Shown piece by piece: positions 51,160 through 60,009 of a DNA stretch of 64,000 bases. The translations under genes and the position numbers were made by a program. The notes below the pieces were generated by a model. It searched no databases and had not been told where the DNA came from. It was given only the letters and a program-made list of their open reading frames with translations. How positions within the stretch are numbered: position 1 is the stretch's first letter; each line of letters opens with the position of its first letter. Origin of the DNA: Filimonas sp. (lineage in GTDB: Bacteria > Bacteroidota > Bacteroidia > Chitinophagales > Chitinophagaceae); assembly GCA_017306865.1 (NCBI GenBank), contig JAFKHH010000014.1, positions 62,001-126,000 on the forward strand. Reading direction: 5' to 3'.

Positions 51160-51778
51160 GCAGCATCCAATGCAAGCCCTTGCGGCTTACCTGCCGGAAG
51201 GGAGTTTTGAAAAGGTGGTACAATACATCCACCAATACAAAGTACATCTTACCGTAACACGTGCGCGTAAAACAGTTTTGGGCGATTACCGGCATGCAAT
51301 GCATGGCAAAAACCATCGCATTACTGTAAATGGCAACCTGAACAAATATGAGTTCCTGATCACTTTGCTGCACGAAATAGCCCACCTCCTTACATTCGAA
51401 CAGTACCTGAACCGTGTAGAGCCACATGGCAAGGAATGGAAAAATATTTACAGCACATTGCTGGTAGAATTTGTCCGCCTTGGCATTTTCCCTCCCGATA
51501 TAGAAAAGGTATTATATCGTTCTATCCTGAATCCGGCAGCTACTGCCAACGGAGAAACAGACCTGTTACTGGTACTACGGAAATATAATGAAGCTAAACG
51601 CCCCGGTGTGCATACGCTGGAGGAATTACCCATTGGCGCATTATTCCAAACAGAAAAAGGACGTGTTTTTCAAAAGGGCCATAAGCGCCGCAAAAGATAT
51701 GAATGTATGGAACTCTCAACCGGGCATTTGTACTCCTTCAGCCCGGTAACGGAGGTGAAGATTGTGGAAGACAAGTGA
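51149..51778 (+). CDS. SprT-like zinc metallopeptidase-fold protein
   Basis: 209 aa. The metal motif HEIAHLLTFEQYLNRVEPHG gives the H-E-x-x-H plus a later His of the SprT/Spartan family; the second part includes GIFPPDIEKVLYRSI. The C-terminal zinc-ribbon of Spartan-type proteins is not visible. Eukaryotic relatives cut DNA-protein crosslinks; the bacterial role is unsettled. It overlaps the preceding membrane gene, so is co-transcribed with the bactofilin cluster. Confidence 0.9.
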   Translation: MAIEQHPMQALAAYLPEGSFEKVVQYIHQYKVHLTVTRARKTVLGDYRHAMHGKNHRITVNGNLNKYEFLITLLHEIAHLLTFEQYLNRVEPHGKEWKNIYSTLLVEFVRLGIFPPDIEKVLYRSILNPAATANGETDLLLVLRKYNEAKRPGVHTLEELPIGALFQTEKGRVFQKGHKRRKRYECMELSTGHLYSFSPVTEVKIVEDK

Positions 51779-51780
51779 TG

Positions 51781-51875
51781 ATTTGAAATTTGAGATATAA
51801 AATTTGAGATTGAGGCATTAAACAACAAAAACGCCCAGTATCTAATTTCAAATTACTCATTTCAAATATCAAATT
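51781..51875. repeat. Family A palindrome
   Basis: ATTTGAAATTTGAGATATAA and AAATTTGAGATTGAGG on the left; TAATTTCAAATTACTCATTT and CAAATATCAAATTT on the right. Fills the gap between convergent genes, reaching the stop codon of the CAP gene. Confidence 0.8.
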
Positions 51876-52451
51876 TTACCACGTATGTTTCGCTATCAGG
51901 ATGCTGGTGTATGTTTTATACTTAGCCTGCCCGTCGGCTACCTTTACGAAGCCGATGCCAATATCTACCAGTCCTGCGTTCCAGTCACCAATGCCCAGCA
52001 GGTGTTTTCTATGCCCCAGCGATGGTGTATTCGCATCCAGGATTAAATATTTCACCGCCTCCTCCCCTGTAGGAGAACCGGCTTGTATAGATTCAAAAAA
52101 GTTTTTCTTATTGTCGTCCAGCCAGTCAGGCAGTAGTGTATAGCCGGCCTTGTTAATGAAATAATTCATACCAAAACCATCCGGGTTTACGTGGCCGAAA
52201 TAATTTCTGTTTGCCATATCCAGCGCTTTTGCTTCTGCAGCGCGGGCTAATGTATCATTCCATCTTAGAGCAGGCAATGCTTTGATATAGCTAAGATCTA
52301 TGCCTATTGTTTTAGAATAAGCGGCAGGATTGGAACGTATTTGATTGATGAGCAAAAAAGCCGCTTTGGCTTCATTTTTATCAATGGTATTGGAATCTGT
52401 CTTGAATGCACAAGCGCAGACAAAAAGAAAAGCGAGCATTGTTTTCATCAT
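51876..52451 (-). CDS. CAP/SCP domain protein, probable lipoprotein
   Basis: 191 aa. The N-terminus (MKTMLAFLFVCACAFKTDS) is a short signal with a possible lipobox Cys. CAP features: KAAFLLINQIRSNPAAYS, LRWNDTLARAAEAKALDMAN, NYFGHVNPDGFGMNYFI, and a later SLGHRKHLLGIGDWNAGLVD. The two His and acidic residues of the CAP cavity are present (GHVN, LGHRKH). Role unknown; CAP proteins are extracytoplasmic and may bind lipids or cut peptides. Confidence 0.9.
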   Translation of the reverse strand: MMKTMLAFLFVCACAFKTDSNTIDKNEAKAAFLLINQIRSNPAAYSKTIGIDLSYIKALPALRWNDTLARAAEAKALDMANRNYFGHVNPDGFGMNYFINKAGYTLLPDWLDDNKKNFFESIQAGSPTGEEAVKYLILDANTPSLGHRKHLLGIGDWNAGLVDIGIGFVKVADGQAKYKTYTSILIAKHTW

Positions 52452-52565
52452 GTTTCAAAAATACAATCTTGCACAAAGCCCAATGCGGTAAAGAAAGTTA
52501 AAAAGAGAACGGATCAGTTACAGGTTACTGGTATCCGGCTAGCCTGTTAATTTCCTGGCGCAACC

Positions 52566-53300
52566 TTATCCACCTGTTTTAACCACATGAGACAACAGGA
52601 TGCCTGTAGCCACCGCAGCATTTAATGATTCTGCCTCCCCTATACGCGGTATAGTAAGCGCATGCTTTATATAGGGCATAATATCGAGCCGGATGCCTTT
52701 GGATTCGTTCCCGATAACCAATAGGCCGTTTTTAATGCCGCTATGTGTAGTTACATCTTCCCCATTTAGCAAAGCGCCGTAGACGGGCTGCTGTGTGGCC
52801 TGCAGAAAAGCACCAATATCTTTGTACCAGAGTTGTACACGGAGAAAGCTACCCATGGTTGATTGCAGCACTTTGGGGTTGTATAGTTCTACAGTGTCTT
52901 CGCTTGCGATGATCTGTGTTATGCCAAACCAATCGGCAATGCGTATAATAGTACCCAGGTTGCCTGGGTCTTGTATGCCATCCAGTACAAGGGAAAGCTG
53001 GTCCTCCCGGAGATTGCCCGGCTCTGCCGGCTGCTCTACCACAGCCAGTACCTGGTTGGCTGTTTGTAGGTGCGAAAGCCTTGACAGCTCTTCCGGCGTT
53101 ACTTCCTTTACCGTTGCTCCGCCTAGGGAACCGTTTGCCTGTAACCATTCTGCCGTTGCATAAATTGTACGGACGGTAAAGGTGGATTTTAATACCTCAC
53201 CCGTTAACTTTGGGCCTTCTACCACGAATAAGCGCTCTTCGAACCTTGTTTTTTTGTGGTATAAACTTTGGATATATTTGACCTCATTCTTACTAACCAT
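52566..53300 (-). CDS. TrmH-family (SpoU) RNA 2'-O-methyltransferase
   Basis: 244 aa. N-terminal substrate-binding domain (MVSKNEVKYIQSLYHKKTRF, LFVVEGPKLTGEVLKS), then the knotted SPOUT catalytic part with motif 1 LVLDGIQDPGNLGTIIRIAD, motif 2 GLLVIGNESKGI and motif 3 LTIPRIGEAESLNAAVATGI. Methylates ribose 2'-OH in rRNA or tRNA. Its start codon is four bases from the divergent BamA/TamA-like gene. Confidence 0.94.
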   Translation of the reverse strand: MVSKNEVKYIQSLYHKKTRFEERLFVVEGPKLTGEVLKSTFTVRTIYATAEWLQANGSLGGATVKEVTPEELSRLSHLQTANQVLAVVEQPAEPGNLREDQLSLVLDGIQDPGNLGTIIRIADWFGITQIIASEDTVELYNPKVLQSTMGSFLRVQLWYKDIGAFLQATQQPVYGALLNGEDVTTHSGIKNGLLVIGNESKGIRLDIMPYIKHALTIPRIGEAESLNAAVATGILLSHVVKTGG

Positions 53301-53304
53301 AATT

Positions 53305-55761
53305 ATGATTTTTTACCGCAAACCTCTTTTTTTAATCCTTGTATCACTCTTTGCCGTGGTTTGCTTTCTGTCCTCCTGTTCCGAACAACGCAGGACCACC
53401 GTTAAAAATTACCCTGTAGATACACCGTATGTTTTCAGCAACCTGGTAAAGCTGGAGGGAAAACTTTCCAAAGATGAAAGAAATAAATTACAGACACAAC
53501 TGGAAAATTATTGGGACGACAGCCTGGTGGCCCGCAAATCCCAGCAATTCTTTTTCTTTTACAAATTAAGAAATCCACCGGTTTTTGATAGTGCGAATAT
53601 AAACCCTACTATCACATTTATGCGTGGTTATCTTAACTCTCAGGGTTATTATAACCCCTCATTCAAAGACACTTTTTACGTAGATACTTTTAACAACCAG
53701 CGCCGGGTATCTGTAGAGATCAATATTGCACCGGGCAAAAACCTGGTGGTAGACAGTATTGGCTATGCGCTTGCAGATACTACACTGGAACAATTAGCTC
53801 TTACGAATACAAAGGATGCTTACCTGAAAAAGGGTGTGCCTTACTCGAAACAACTTGTAGCGACGGAACTGGACCGCCTTGTGTCTCTCTACAGGCGTAA
53901 TGGGTATTTCTATCTTACAAGAGAAAACCTGATTGCGGAGATAGATACAACAGATAAGGCTTTACTGGAACTGACAATTGACCCGTTTGAGCAGGCGCAA
54001 AAAATTGCTGCGGCAGCAGAACGCAGAAAACAAAACCCGGTAGCAGACATTTTAGTAATGCAGCGGCAGGCTGCCGATTCCGCCACACGCAGAGACTCGC
54101 TGATGCTGGTGGATACAAGCGCATTCAAACGCTACTACGTTGGTAATACTTTTTACTACCCTGAAACACGTGCGACTGAAATACCTGACAGCCTGATGAA
54201 CGACACCAGCCTGCTGGTAAATAAACGGCGTACGGTCACCATGCTTTATCGTGATGGGAAGTTTAAAATACGGCCTATGTTTGAGCATACTTACCTGAGA
54301 AAAGATAGTGTGTATAACGAAGACCTATTTTTTAAAACAATGAACAACCTGGGTTCTATTGGCGCATGGGGACAGGTGGATAGCAGGATGGAACGTAGAG
54401 GCGATACGATCGATTTTCATTATTTCCTTGTACCAAATATTAAACAGAACGTTACGGTGTCCCTGGAGGCAAGCCGTAATACAGGTGATGTGGTTACGAC
54501 AGGTAGCTTTTTCGGTACGGCCTTGAACTTCTCTTACCGCAACAGGAACGTATGGCAGCGGGCAATACAATCTTTTACAGCCCTGCGTGGTGGTGTGGAA
54601 CTGAGTTTCAGTGAGGGTAGCAGCTTATTACAAACATTGCAGGGGTCAGTTGCACAAACCTATTCTTTCCCACGCTTCATCACTCCGTTTAAAATAGGCC
54701 GGGGTGAGCGCAACAGGCAACGGTTGGATAACGTAAAAACGTTGCTGAGTGTAACCGGTTCTTACACGGACAGGAAGGACTTCTTTCGTATCCGTTCTTT
54801 GGTAACAGGCTGGGGATATGAATGGAAGATCAAATACAGAAATGGCATTACAGGTGTATGGCAATACAAGCCGTTGAATATAGAATTATATTCACTGGAT
54901 ACTTTGCCTAAGCTGGATACAGCGTTTAAGCTGAACCCTTACCTGCGTACTGCATTCAATACGGGTAAGGTGGTAAGCCAGCAACTTTCTTTCAGTACAA
55001 CTTTCTCCAACTTCAATCATCCGAACATTACCCATTTCATTCGTGTAAGTGCGGAGGAGTCTGGTTTTCTCGCAGGGCTTACCAACATTTTGCGTGATGA
55101 TATTTACCGGTTTATTAAACTGGAAGGTGAGTACAGGCAACTGATCAATTTTAAGAAGACATCACTCGCGTTCCGCGGGTATGCGGGTGCAGGATATAAC
55201 TATGGCAACAATGAGAAATTTGGAAAGACGTTGCCTTTCTTTAAACAGTTTATTGCTGGCGGCCCTAACAGTATGCGCGCATGGGGCTTACGCTTGCTGG
55301 GGCAAGGCTCTTCTCTGCTGAGTGATACATCTGGTGCTTTTCGTGACCGCTATGGCGATATGCAACTGGAAGCGAATGCGGAATATAGATATAAGATTGC
55401 CCAGATCGGTTCTATGAATGTGGCAGGTGCTTTATTTGTAGATGCAGGTAATATCTGGAATATCCGTAAGGACTCGCTTAACCCGAACAGTGAGTTTTCC
55501 ATTAGCCGCTTTGGTCATGATATTGCTATAGGTGTTGGTACGGGCATCAGGTTAGACTTTAATTACTTTCTTATACGTGTAGATTTTGGTATTAAGCTAA
55601 AAGACCCAGCACGTCTTGCTAATAATGGCTGGATGGACCTTAGTGATTTTACGTGGCGGAATAAAGAGTTTACTGTGTATGATGCTACAGACCCAAGTCA
55701 TCAACGTATCATTAACCGGAACAACTATGCAATACAGTTGGGGATAGGGTTGCCGTTTTAA
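53305..55761 (+). CDS. BamA/TamA family outer-membrane lipoprotein
   Basis: 818 aa from the ATG at 53305; the upstream frame overlaps the divergent TrmH gene. The signal MIFYRKPLFLILVSLFAVVC with LSSC lipobox makes it a probable lipoprotein. A POTRA-like periplasmic region (about 30-370) includes SRRNGYF-like loops, followed by a 16-strand-type barrel (about 400-818) with conserved RAWGLRLLGQG and closing strands (IDLNYFLIRVDFGIKLKD-like and YAIQLGIGLPF). TamA-like assembly of outer-membrane proteins is the likely job. Confidence 0.9.
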   Translation: MIFYRKPLFLILVSLFAVVCFLSSCSEQRRTTVKNYPVDTPYVFSNLVKLEGKLSKDERNKLQTQLENYWDDSLVARKSQQFFFFYKLRNPPVFDSANINPTITFMRGYLNSQGYYNPSFKDTFYVDTFNNQRRVSVEINIAPGKNLVVDSIGYALADTTLEQLALTNTKDAYLKKGVPYSKQLVATELDRLVSLYRRNGYFYLTRENLIAEIDTTDKALLELTIDPFEQAQKIAAAAERRKQNPVADILVMQRQAADSATRRDSLMLVDTSAFKRYYVGNTFYYPETRATEIPDSLMNDTSLLVNKRRTVTMLYRDGKFKIRPMFEHTYLRKDSVYNEDLFFKTMNNLGSIGAWGQVDSRMERRGDTIDFHYFLVPNIKQNVTVSLEASRNTGDVVTTGSFFGTALNFSYRNRNVWQRAIQSFTALRGGVELSFSEGSSLLQTLQGSVAQTYSFPRFITPFKIGRGERNRQRLDNVKTLLSVTGSYTDRKDFFRIRSLVTGWGYEWKIKYRNGITGVWQYKPLNIELYSLDTLPKLDTAFKLNPYLRTAFNTGKVVSQQLSFSTTFSNFNHPNITHFIRVSAEESGFLAGLTNILRDDIYRFIKLEGEYRQLINFKKTSLAFRGYAGAGYNYGNNEKFGKTLPFFKQFIAGGPNSMRAWGLRLLGQGSSLLSDTSGAFRDRYGDMQLEANAEYRYKIAQIGSMNVAGALFVDAGNIWNIRKDSLNPNSEFSISRFGHDIAIGVGTGIRLDFNYFLIRVDFGIKLKDPARLANNGWMDLSDFTWRNKEFTVYDATDPSHQRIINRNNYAIQLGIGLPF

Positions 55762-55795
55762 ATTGTTGAATGGTTATATGGTTGCATTGCTGGGG

Positions 55796-56010
55796 GCACA
55801 AGTCAGTGGTGAGTTGTCAGTGGTGAGTAAGCCCATTCACGATTATCGTTTCACGACTCACGGCTTTAAAAACCTTATAGGCCTTACTATTCAATGGACA
55901 ACATTCAATTACAAAATCAAGGGTAAACACATAAAGTGAGTGTCTGTTGTGTGTAAGCCTATTCACGATTATCGTTTCACGACTCACGATTGCCGTCTCA
56001 CGACTCACGG
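55796..56010. repeat. Family B words, two inverted half-sets
   Basis: Two clusters of CCCATTCACGATTATCGTTT and CACGACTCACG words (55829-55863 and 55960-56010) in the same orientation, plus GTCAGTGGTGAGTTGTCAGT. The second cluster reaches the stop codon of the YeeE-like gene. No gene is supported in 55762-56010. Confidence 0.7.
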
Positions 56011-56505
56011 TTAATGCGGCAGCTTCTCTCTAAACTTCCCATACACCCACGTACCTGCGATAGCGCTTAAGAGCGTTACTATTACTACTGTTGCGCCTGC
56101 GCCTATCTGTGCGAACATGGGACCGGGGCATGCGCCGGTAATGGCCCAGCCAAAACCGAAGATGAGACCGCCTATAATTTGTCCTTTATTGAATTTTTTA
56201 GGAGAGAAAACGATCTTCTCGCCATAGACCGTTTTGATGTTGAACTTTTTTATCAGCCATACAGACAGCATACCTGTTGCAACTGCGCTACCAATAACGC
56301 CATACATGTGGAATGATTGCAAACGGAACATTTCCTGTATGCGGAACCAACTGATCACTTCCGATTTCACAAAAACGATCCCAAACAAAATACCTGTAAG
56401 CAGGTACTTGACGTTATGATACCATTTATGTTGCAGTTCGCTTTCATTTACATAGATCGCATCCAGGGAACGAACTTCAAAATCTGTATTTTCCTGTTGT
56501 GTCAT
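56011..56505 (-). CDS. YeeE/YedE (DUF395) transporter, second half
   Basis: 164 aa. Four membrane helices (about 33-53, 70-90, 110-130, 140-160) with the family motif [20 protein letters not shown] (conserved Cys in the pore). Sulfur-compound (thiosulfate) transport is known for the fused family members. It starts 3 bases after its partner ends, a split form common in Bacteroidota. Confidence 0.93.
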   Translation of the reverse strand: MTQQENTDFEVRSLDAIYVNESELQHKWYHNVKYLLTGILFGIVFVKSEVISWFRIQEMFRLQSFHMYGVIGSAVATGMLSVWLIKKFNIKTVYGEKIVFSPKKFNKGQIIGGLIFGFGWAITGACPGPMFAQIGAGATVVIVTLLSAIAGTWVYGKFREKLPH

Positions 56506-56508
56506 TAC

Positions 56509-57072
56509 TTATAAGTTTAGAATAAAGGGTAAGATTAAATTAGCCATCACAAAGCCACCGATCATAAAACAGATGGTTGCAATAAGAGAGGGCCATTGCA
56601 GGGTAGACAATCCCATAATGGCATGCCCGCTGGTACAACCACCAGCATAGCGTGTACCAAACCCTACCATAAACCCACCTCCCACCATTAGGATGAGTCC
56701 TTTTGCAGAAAGTAATTGAGGCCAGTTAAATAACTGTGCGGGAATAAGAGAATGATAGTCTGTAATACCGTAGCCGGCGAGTTCTGTTGCCAGCTTAGGA
56801 TTAACCACAACATTTGCAGGGTTAGATAATAACTGTGCTGCTATAAAACCGCCAATCAAGATGCCGGCTACAAAAAACAGGTTCCATACTTCCTTTTTCC
56901 AATCGTACTGAAAGAATGGGATCTTCGCTGGTATGCAGGCCGCGCAGATGTGTCTTAATGACGAGGAAATGCCAAACGATTTATTTCCCATGATGAGTAG
57001 TGCGGGTACTGTAAGACCAATCAATGGACCGGCTATGTACCAGGGCCATGGTTGTTTTAAAAATTCCAGCAT
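56509..57072 (-). CDS. YeeE/YedE (DUF395) transporter, first half
   Basis: 187 aa with about five membrane helices. Family motif [20 protein letters not shown] (Cys in the pore motif) and [20 protein letters not shown]. Together with the next gene it makes one whole transporter, probably for thiosulfate or another reduced sulfur compound. No rhodanese or sulfur-oxidation gene is next to it. Confidence 0.93.
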   Translation of the reverse strand: MLEFLKQPWPWYIAGPLIGLTVPALLIMGNKSFGISSSLRHICAACIPAKIPFFQYDWKKEVWNLFFVAGILIGGFIAAQLLSNPANVVVNPKLATELAGYGITDYHSLIPAQLFNWPQLLSAKGLILMVGGGFMVGFGTRYAGGCTSGHAIMGLSTLQWPSLIATICFMIGGFVMANLILPFILNL

Positions 57073-57109
57073 ACGATAAAGTTTAAATGAGTTTCAACGT
57101 TTCATGCAA

Positions 57110-57180
57110 AGAAATCGTGAGTCGTGAAACGATAATCGTGAATGGACTTACTCACCACTGACAACTCACCACTCACTTGT
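57110..57180. repeat. Family B half-palindrome
   Basis: AATCGTGAGTCGTGAAACGA and TAATCGTGAATGG, then ACTCACCACTGACAACTCAC, the complement of the word at 55803-55826. Ends near the pentapeptide gene. Confidence 0.7.
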
Positions 57181-57189
57181 ATAACAATT

Positions 57190-57762
57190 TTATTCTTCAA
57201 CTATAATATCCAAACTGTATAAAAGCGATAACGCTTCTGGCAGTTTGAATTTTGCTTTTTTTATTTTATTGATGTTTACGTCAATGGTATAATTAGTAGC
57301 ATCTATAAAATTCGCCTGTGTCAAATCGCTTTGTATAAACCGCGCATTCGTTAAGTCACTGCCGGTAAATACAGCTTGTGACAAATTGCAATCAGAAAAA
57401 TCCGCTTCTGCAATACTGCAGTTGATGAATTTAACTTTCTTCAATTGTTTGCCTACAAAGTTTCCGTAATTAATGTTGGACTGTGTAAAATCTATCGCAA
57501 ATGCGTTGATAACATCACTCCAGATAACTCCTATTGCTTTGGATGATTTTACCTGTACACTGCTAAACGTTGTCTTGTTGATCTTCATTAGCGAAAGATC
57601 ACATTCTTCAAAAACGCATTGTTCAAAACTGCATTCTGAAAACTTTGTTTCTTTGAAGCTGCATTTATAAAAATGGCATTTGTAAAACTCTACACCGGTT
57701 ATTGTTTTACCATCATGCACTTCATCTTCAAACCGTTTATCGTTGTAAAACACTTCGTTCAT
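57190..57762 (-). CDS. Pentapeptide-repeat protein
   Basis: 190 aa. The A(D/N)LXX-type quadrilateral beta-helix repeats are visible: CHFYKCSFKETKFSECSFEQ, CVFEECDLSLMKINKTTF, CSIAEADFSDCNLSQAVFTG, SDLTNARFIQSDLTQANFID. This size and two-block layout (break around 75-95) is like Qnr/MfpA-type proteins that mimic DNA and bind gyrase, but the fold alone does not prove that. Cytoplasmic. Monocistronic. Confidence 0.9.
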   Translation of the reverse strand: MNEVFYNDKRFEDEVHDGKTITGVEFYKCHFYKCSFKETKFSECSFEQCVFEECDLSLMKINKTTFSSVQVKSSKAIGVIWSDVINAFAIDFTQSNINYGNFVGKQLKKVKFINCSIAEADFSDCNLSQAVFTGSDLTNARFIQSDLTQANFIDATNYTIDVNINKIKKAKFKLPEALSLLYSLDIIVEE

Positions 57763-57842
57763 CTGTTACTTTTTCTGTGGCAAAAGTAAGCTAATGCCAC
57801 CAGTAAGTTTCCCGCAAAGACACAAAGCGCTACCAGATATTC

Positions 57843-57875
57843 AATCCTGACAGGTCTTAAAGACCTGTCAGGATT
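57843..57875. repeat. Family G palindrome
   Basis: AATCCTGACAGGTCTT pairs perfectly with AAGACCTGTCAGGATT. Confidence 0.85.
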
Positions 57876-57901
57876 ATTTACAAAGCGGCCCACTCTGGTA
57901 C

Positions 57902-57937
57902 AAAATAAAAGCGGCTGCCTTGTGCAGGGCAGCCGCC
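57902..57937 (-). terminator. Intrinsic terminator for the gene at 57964
   Basis: On the minus strand, GCGGCTGCC pairs with GGCAGCCGC around a seven-base loop and is followed by TTTTATTTTG. It lies 26 bases past the stop codon. Confidence 0.88.
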
Positions 57938-57963
57938 GAATGTTCTTATGTAAAACAATACTT

Positions 57964-58275
57964 TTATTTTTTTCGCCACAACGGGTAGCTGATCCGCAAT
58001 ATCCCGCCTACTACTAACAAACACCCTACTAAATAATCCCAGTTGCCCCATTCGCTGCCTGCTGTTGCTATTTTAAATAAACCATACAGCAAACAGAAAG
58101 CGCTTAAAAAGTAAGGTAATAGTGAGGGTTGTGGCTCATCTGCTTCAACTAGTTTCGCATATGTAAGCCCTTCTTTAATCTCATCGTCACTGTAACCTTG
58201 CCGCCGGAGATTGTCCCTTATTTCCTGGAACGAAAAGCCAGTCTTGATTTGTTTTTCAATTTCAGACTTTATCAT
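57964..58275 (-). CDS. Small two-helix membrane protein, hypothetical
   Basis: 103 aa from the ATG whose complement ends at 58275 (MIKSEIEKQIKTGFSFQEIR), preferred over an upstream in-frame start. The N-terminal helix-turn region (FQEIRDNLRRQGYSDDEIKE) resembles a UBA-like or SHOCT-like unit in front of two membrane helices (about 52-70 and 78-96). No family is recognised with certainty. It lies 86 bases downstream of the AAA+ gene on the same strand, possibly co-transcribed. Confidence 0.65.
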   Translation of the reverse strand: MIKSEIEKQIKTGFSFQEIRDNLRRQGYSDDEIKEGLTYAKLVEADEPQPSLLPYFLSAFCLLYGLFKIATAGSEWGNWDYLVGCLLVVGGILRISYPLWRKK

Positions 58276-58361
58276 AGTTATTGGTTTTTTAAGCAGTTTG
58301 GGCGGGCACGAAGCAGTCAACTACTAGAACGTCTCAAAGGGCTTCCCTAGTATGCAAAATA

Positions 58362-59900
58362 CTAAATATCGTCCTCTGTTAGTTCATCATCGTCGAAACT
58401 AATTTTCCCCAAATTCATCATACTGCCAATCAGGTCTTTAAATTCAATTCTGCCTTCAATAACTTTTTTGCTGATCAATGAATATGCAGCGAGACCATGC
58501 AATACAAACTCCATCAATAACGCATTTTCTTTCTCGTTTGCATGGGGGAAATATTTTTTTACAAATCCATACAAGCCATCTACTTTGTACAACGCTGCAA
58601 TTTTATCTGCATCTGTAGCGTCTACAAAAACATCGATGTGGTTACCCTGATCAAACCATTTAGTGATGCTTTTATATGGATTCTCCGGCTCTTTCTCTGC
58701 CTGTGAGCGTTTGCCAGTGCCGGTTCTCTTCTTGCTTGTTTCCGGGTTAGGAAAGTAGGTTAGGAATTGTGTACGGATCGCTCTATCCAGCAGGTTAATG
58801 GCAACCTGGTATGGCCCCTCCTGCTCTCCTTCATAGACTAATTCTATTTTACCTGTTATAGCAGGAATGATCCCAACTAAATCGCTTACCCAAACCTGTG
58901 TTTGCACTTCGTTGTTGATGATCGATCTTCTCTCCGCACTACTCACTGCATTTTCAAAAGCAGCAATAGTAAGACGCGCACTTACACCACTCTTTTTATC
59001 CACATATTCGTTGCTTCTTGCTTCGAATGCTACTTGCTCGATCAGCCTTTTGATAAGATCACTTACTGCAACTTTTTCTTTTTGCTCATGCAGAATGTTT
59101 GCTTCCTGCTCAGTAATTGCCAGTGATGTTTCTATGTCTTTTGGATAGTGTGTCAAAATCTGGCTTTCAATGCGGTCTTTTAGTGGCGTAACAATACTGC
59201 CACGATTTGTATAATCTTCCGGGTTTGCAGTAAATACAAATAAGATATCCAGTGGCATACGTAATTTAAACCCACGAATCTGTATATCGCCTTCCTGTAA
59301 AATATTGAAGAGCGCCACCTGTATCCTTGCCTGCAAATCCGGCAATTCGTTAATCACAAATATGCTGCGGTTACTACGTGGAATAATGCCATAGTGTATT
59401 ACACGCTCATCAGCAAAACTGAGTTTCATGTTAGCTGCTTTGATCGGGTCTATATCGCCGATCAGATCTGCTACGCTTACATCCGGTGTGGCTAATTTTT
59501 CGCCATAGCGTTCACTGCGATGCAACCAAACGATTGGTGTTTCATCTGCATGCTCTGCTACCAGTTCTTTTCCATATTTGCTCAATGGGTTGAATGGGTC
59601 GTCATTGATCTCACTACCGGCTAATACAGGAATGTATTCATCCAGCAGTTCCGTCATCTGGCGCGCCATCCTGGTTTTAGCCTGTCCACGCAACCCCAGG
59701 AACAGGATATTGTGACGGCTCAGTAAGGCTCTTTCTGTATCTGGTATTACAGTGTCTTCATAACCGAGAATGCCTGTAAACGGGTTTTCTTTACTACGGA
59801 TCTTTTCTATTAAGTTCTTCCTTATTTCCTCTTTAATCGAAAGTGATTTATATCCACTCTTCTTTAATTCGCCTAACGTTTTTATGTTCTTAATATCCAT
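58362..59900 (-). CDS. MoxR-like/magnesium-chelatase-type AAA+ ATPase, atypical Walker motifs
   Basis: 512 aa. The P-loop region reads FLGLRGQAKTRMAR (Gly69 to Thr76), with Ala in place of the second Gly, and the Walker B region reads SIFVINELPDLQ (Asn184-Glu185 in place of Asp-Glu). Sensor-like FVFTANPEDYTNRGSI and an arginine-finger-like DRIESQI follow. The MoxR/chelatase group usually pairs with a VWA protein, and one is encoded just upstream at 60010-61107 on the same strand. Likely a metal-chelation- or protein-remodelling machine; target unknown. The next gene starts 86 bases later. Confidence 0.9.
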   Translation of the reverse strand: MDIKNIKTLGELKKSGYKSLSIKEEIRKNLIEKIRSKENPFTGILGYEDTVIPDTERALLSRHNILFLGLRGQAKTRMARQMTELLDEYIPVLAGSEINDDPFNPLSKYGKELVAEHADETPIVWLHRSERYGEKLATPDVSVADLIGDIDPIKAANMKLSFADERVIHYGIIPRSNRSIFVINELPDLQARIQVALFNILQEGDIQIRGFKLRMPLDILFVFTANPEDYTNRGSIVTPLKDRIESQILTHYPKDIETSLAITEQEANILHEQKEKVAVSDLIKRLIEQVAFEARSNEYVDKKSGVSARLTIAAFENAVSSAERRSIINNEVQTQVWVSDLVGIIPAITGKIELVYEGEQEGPYQVAINLLDRAIRTQFLTYFPNPETSKKRTGTGKRSQAEKEPENPYKSITKWFDQGNHIDVFVDATDADKIAALYKVDGLYGFVKKYFPHANEKENALLMEFVLHGLAAYSLISKKVIEGRIEFKDLIGSMMNLGKISFDDDELTEDDI

Positions 59901-59905
59901 TGTAC

Positions 59906-60003
59906 GATTTGAAATTTGAGATTTGAAATTGCAATTCGTGAATCGTCAATCGGGAAACGTGAATGAAGGTTCTTATTCACGACTACCGATTCACGTTTCA
60001 CGG
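59906..60003. repeat. Families A and B half-words in one gap
   Basis: TTTGAAATTTGAGATTTGAA, then GTGAATCGTCAATCGGGAAA, then TTCACGACTACCGATTCACG and TTTCACGG; the B part is an imperfect inverted repeat. Between the VWA and AAA+ genes. Confidence 0.75.
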
Positions 60004-60009
60004 CTTTTA

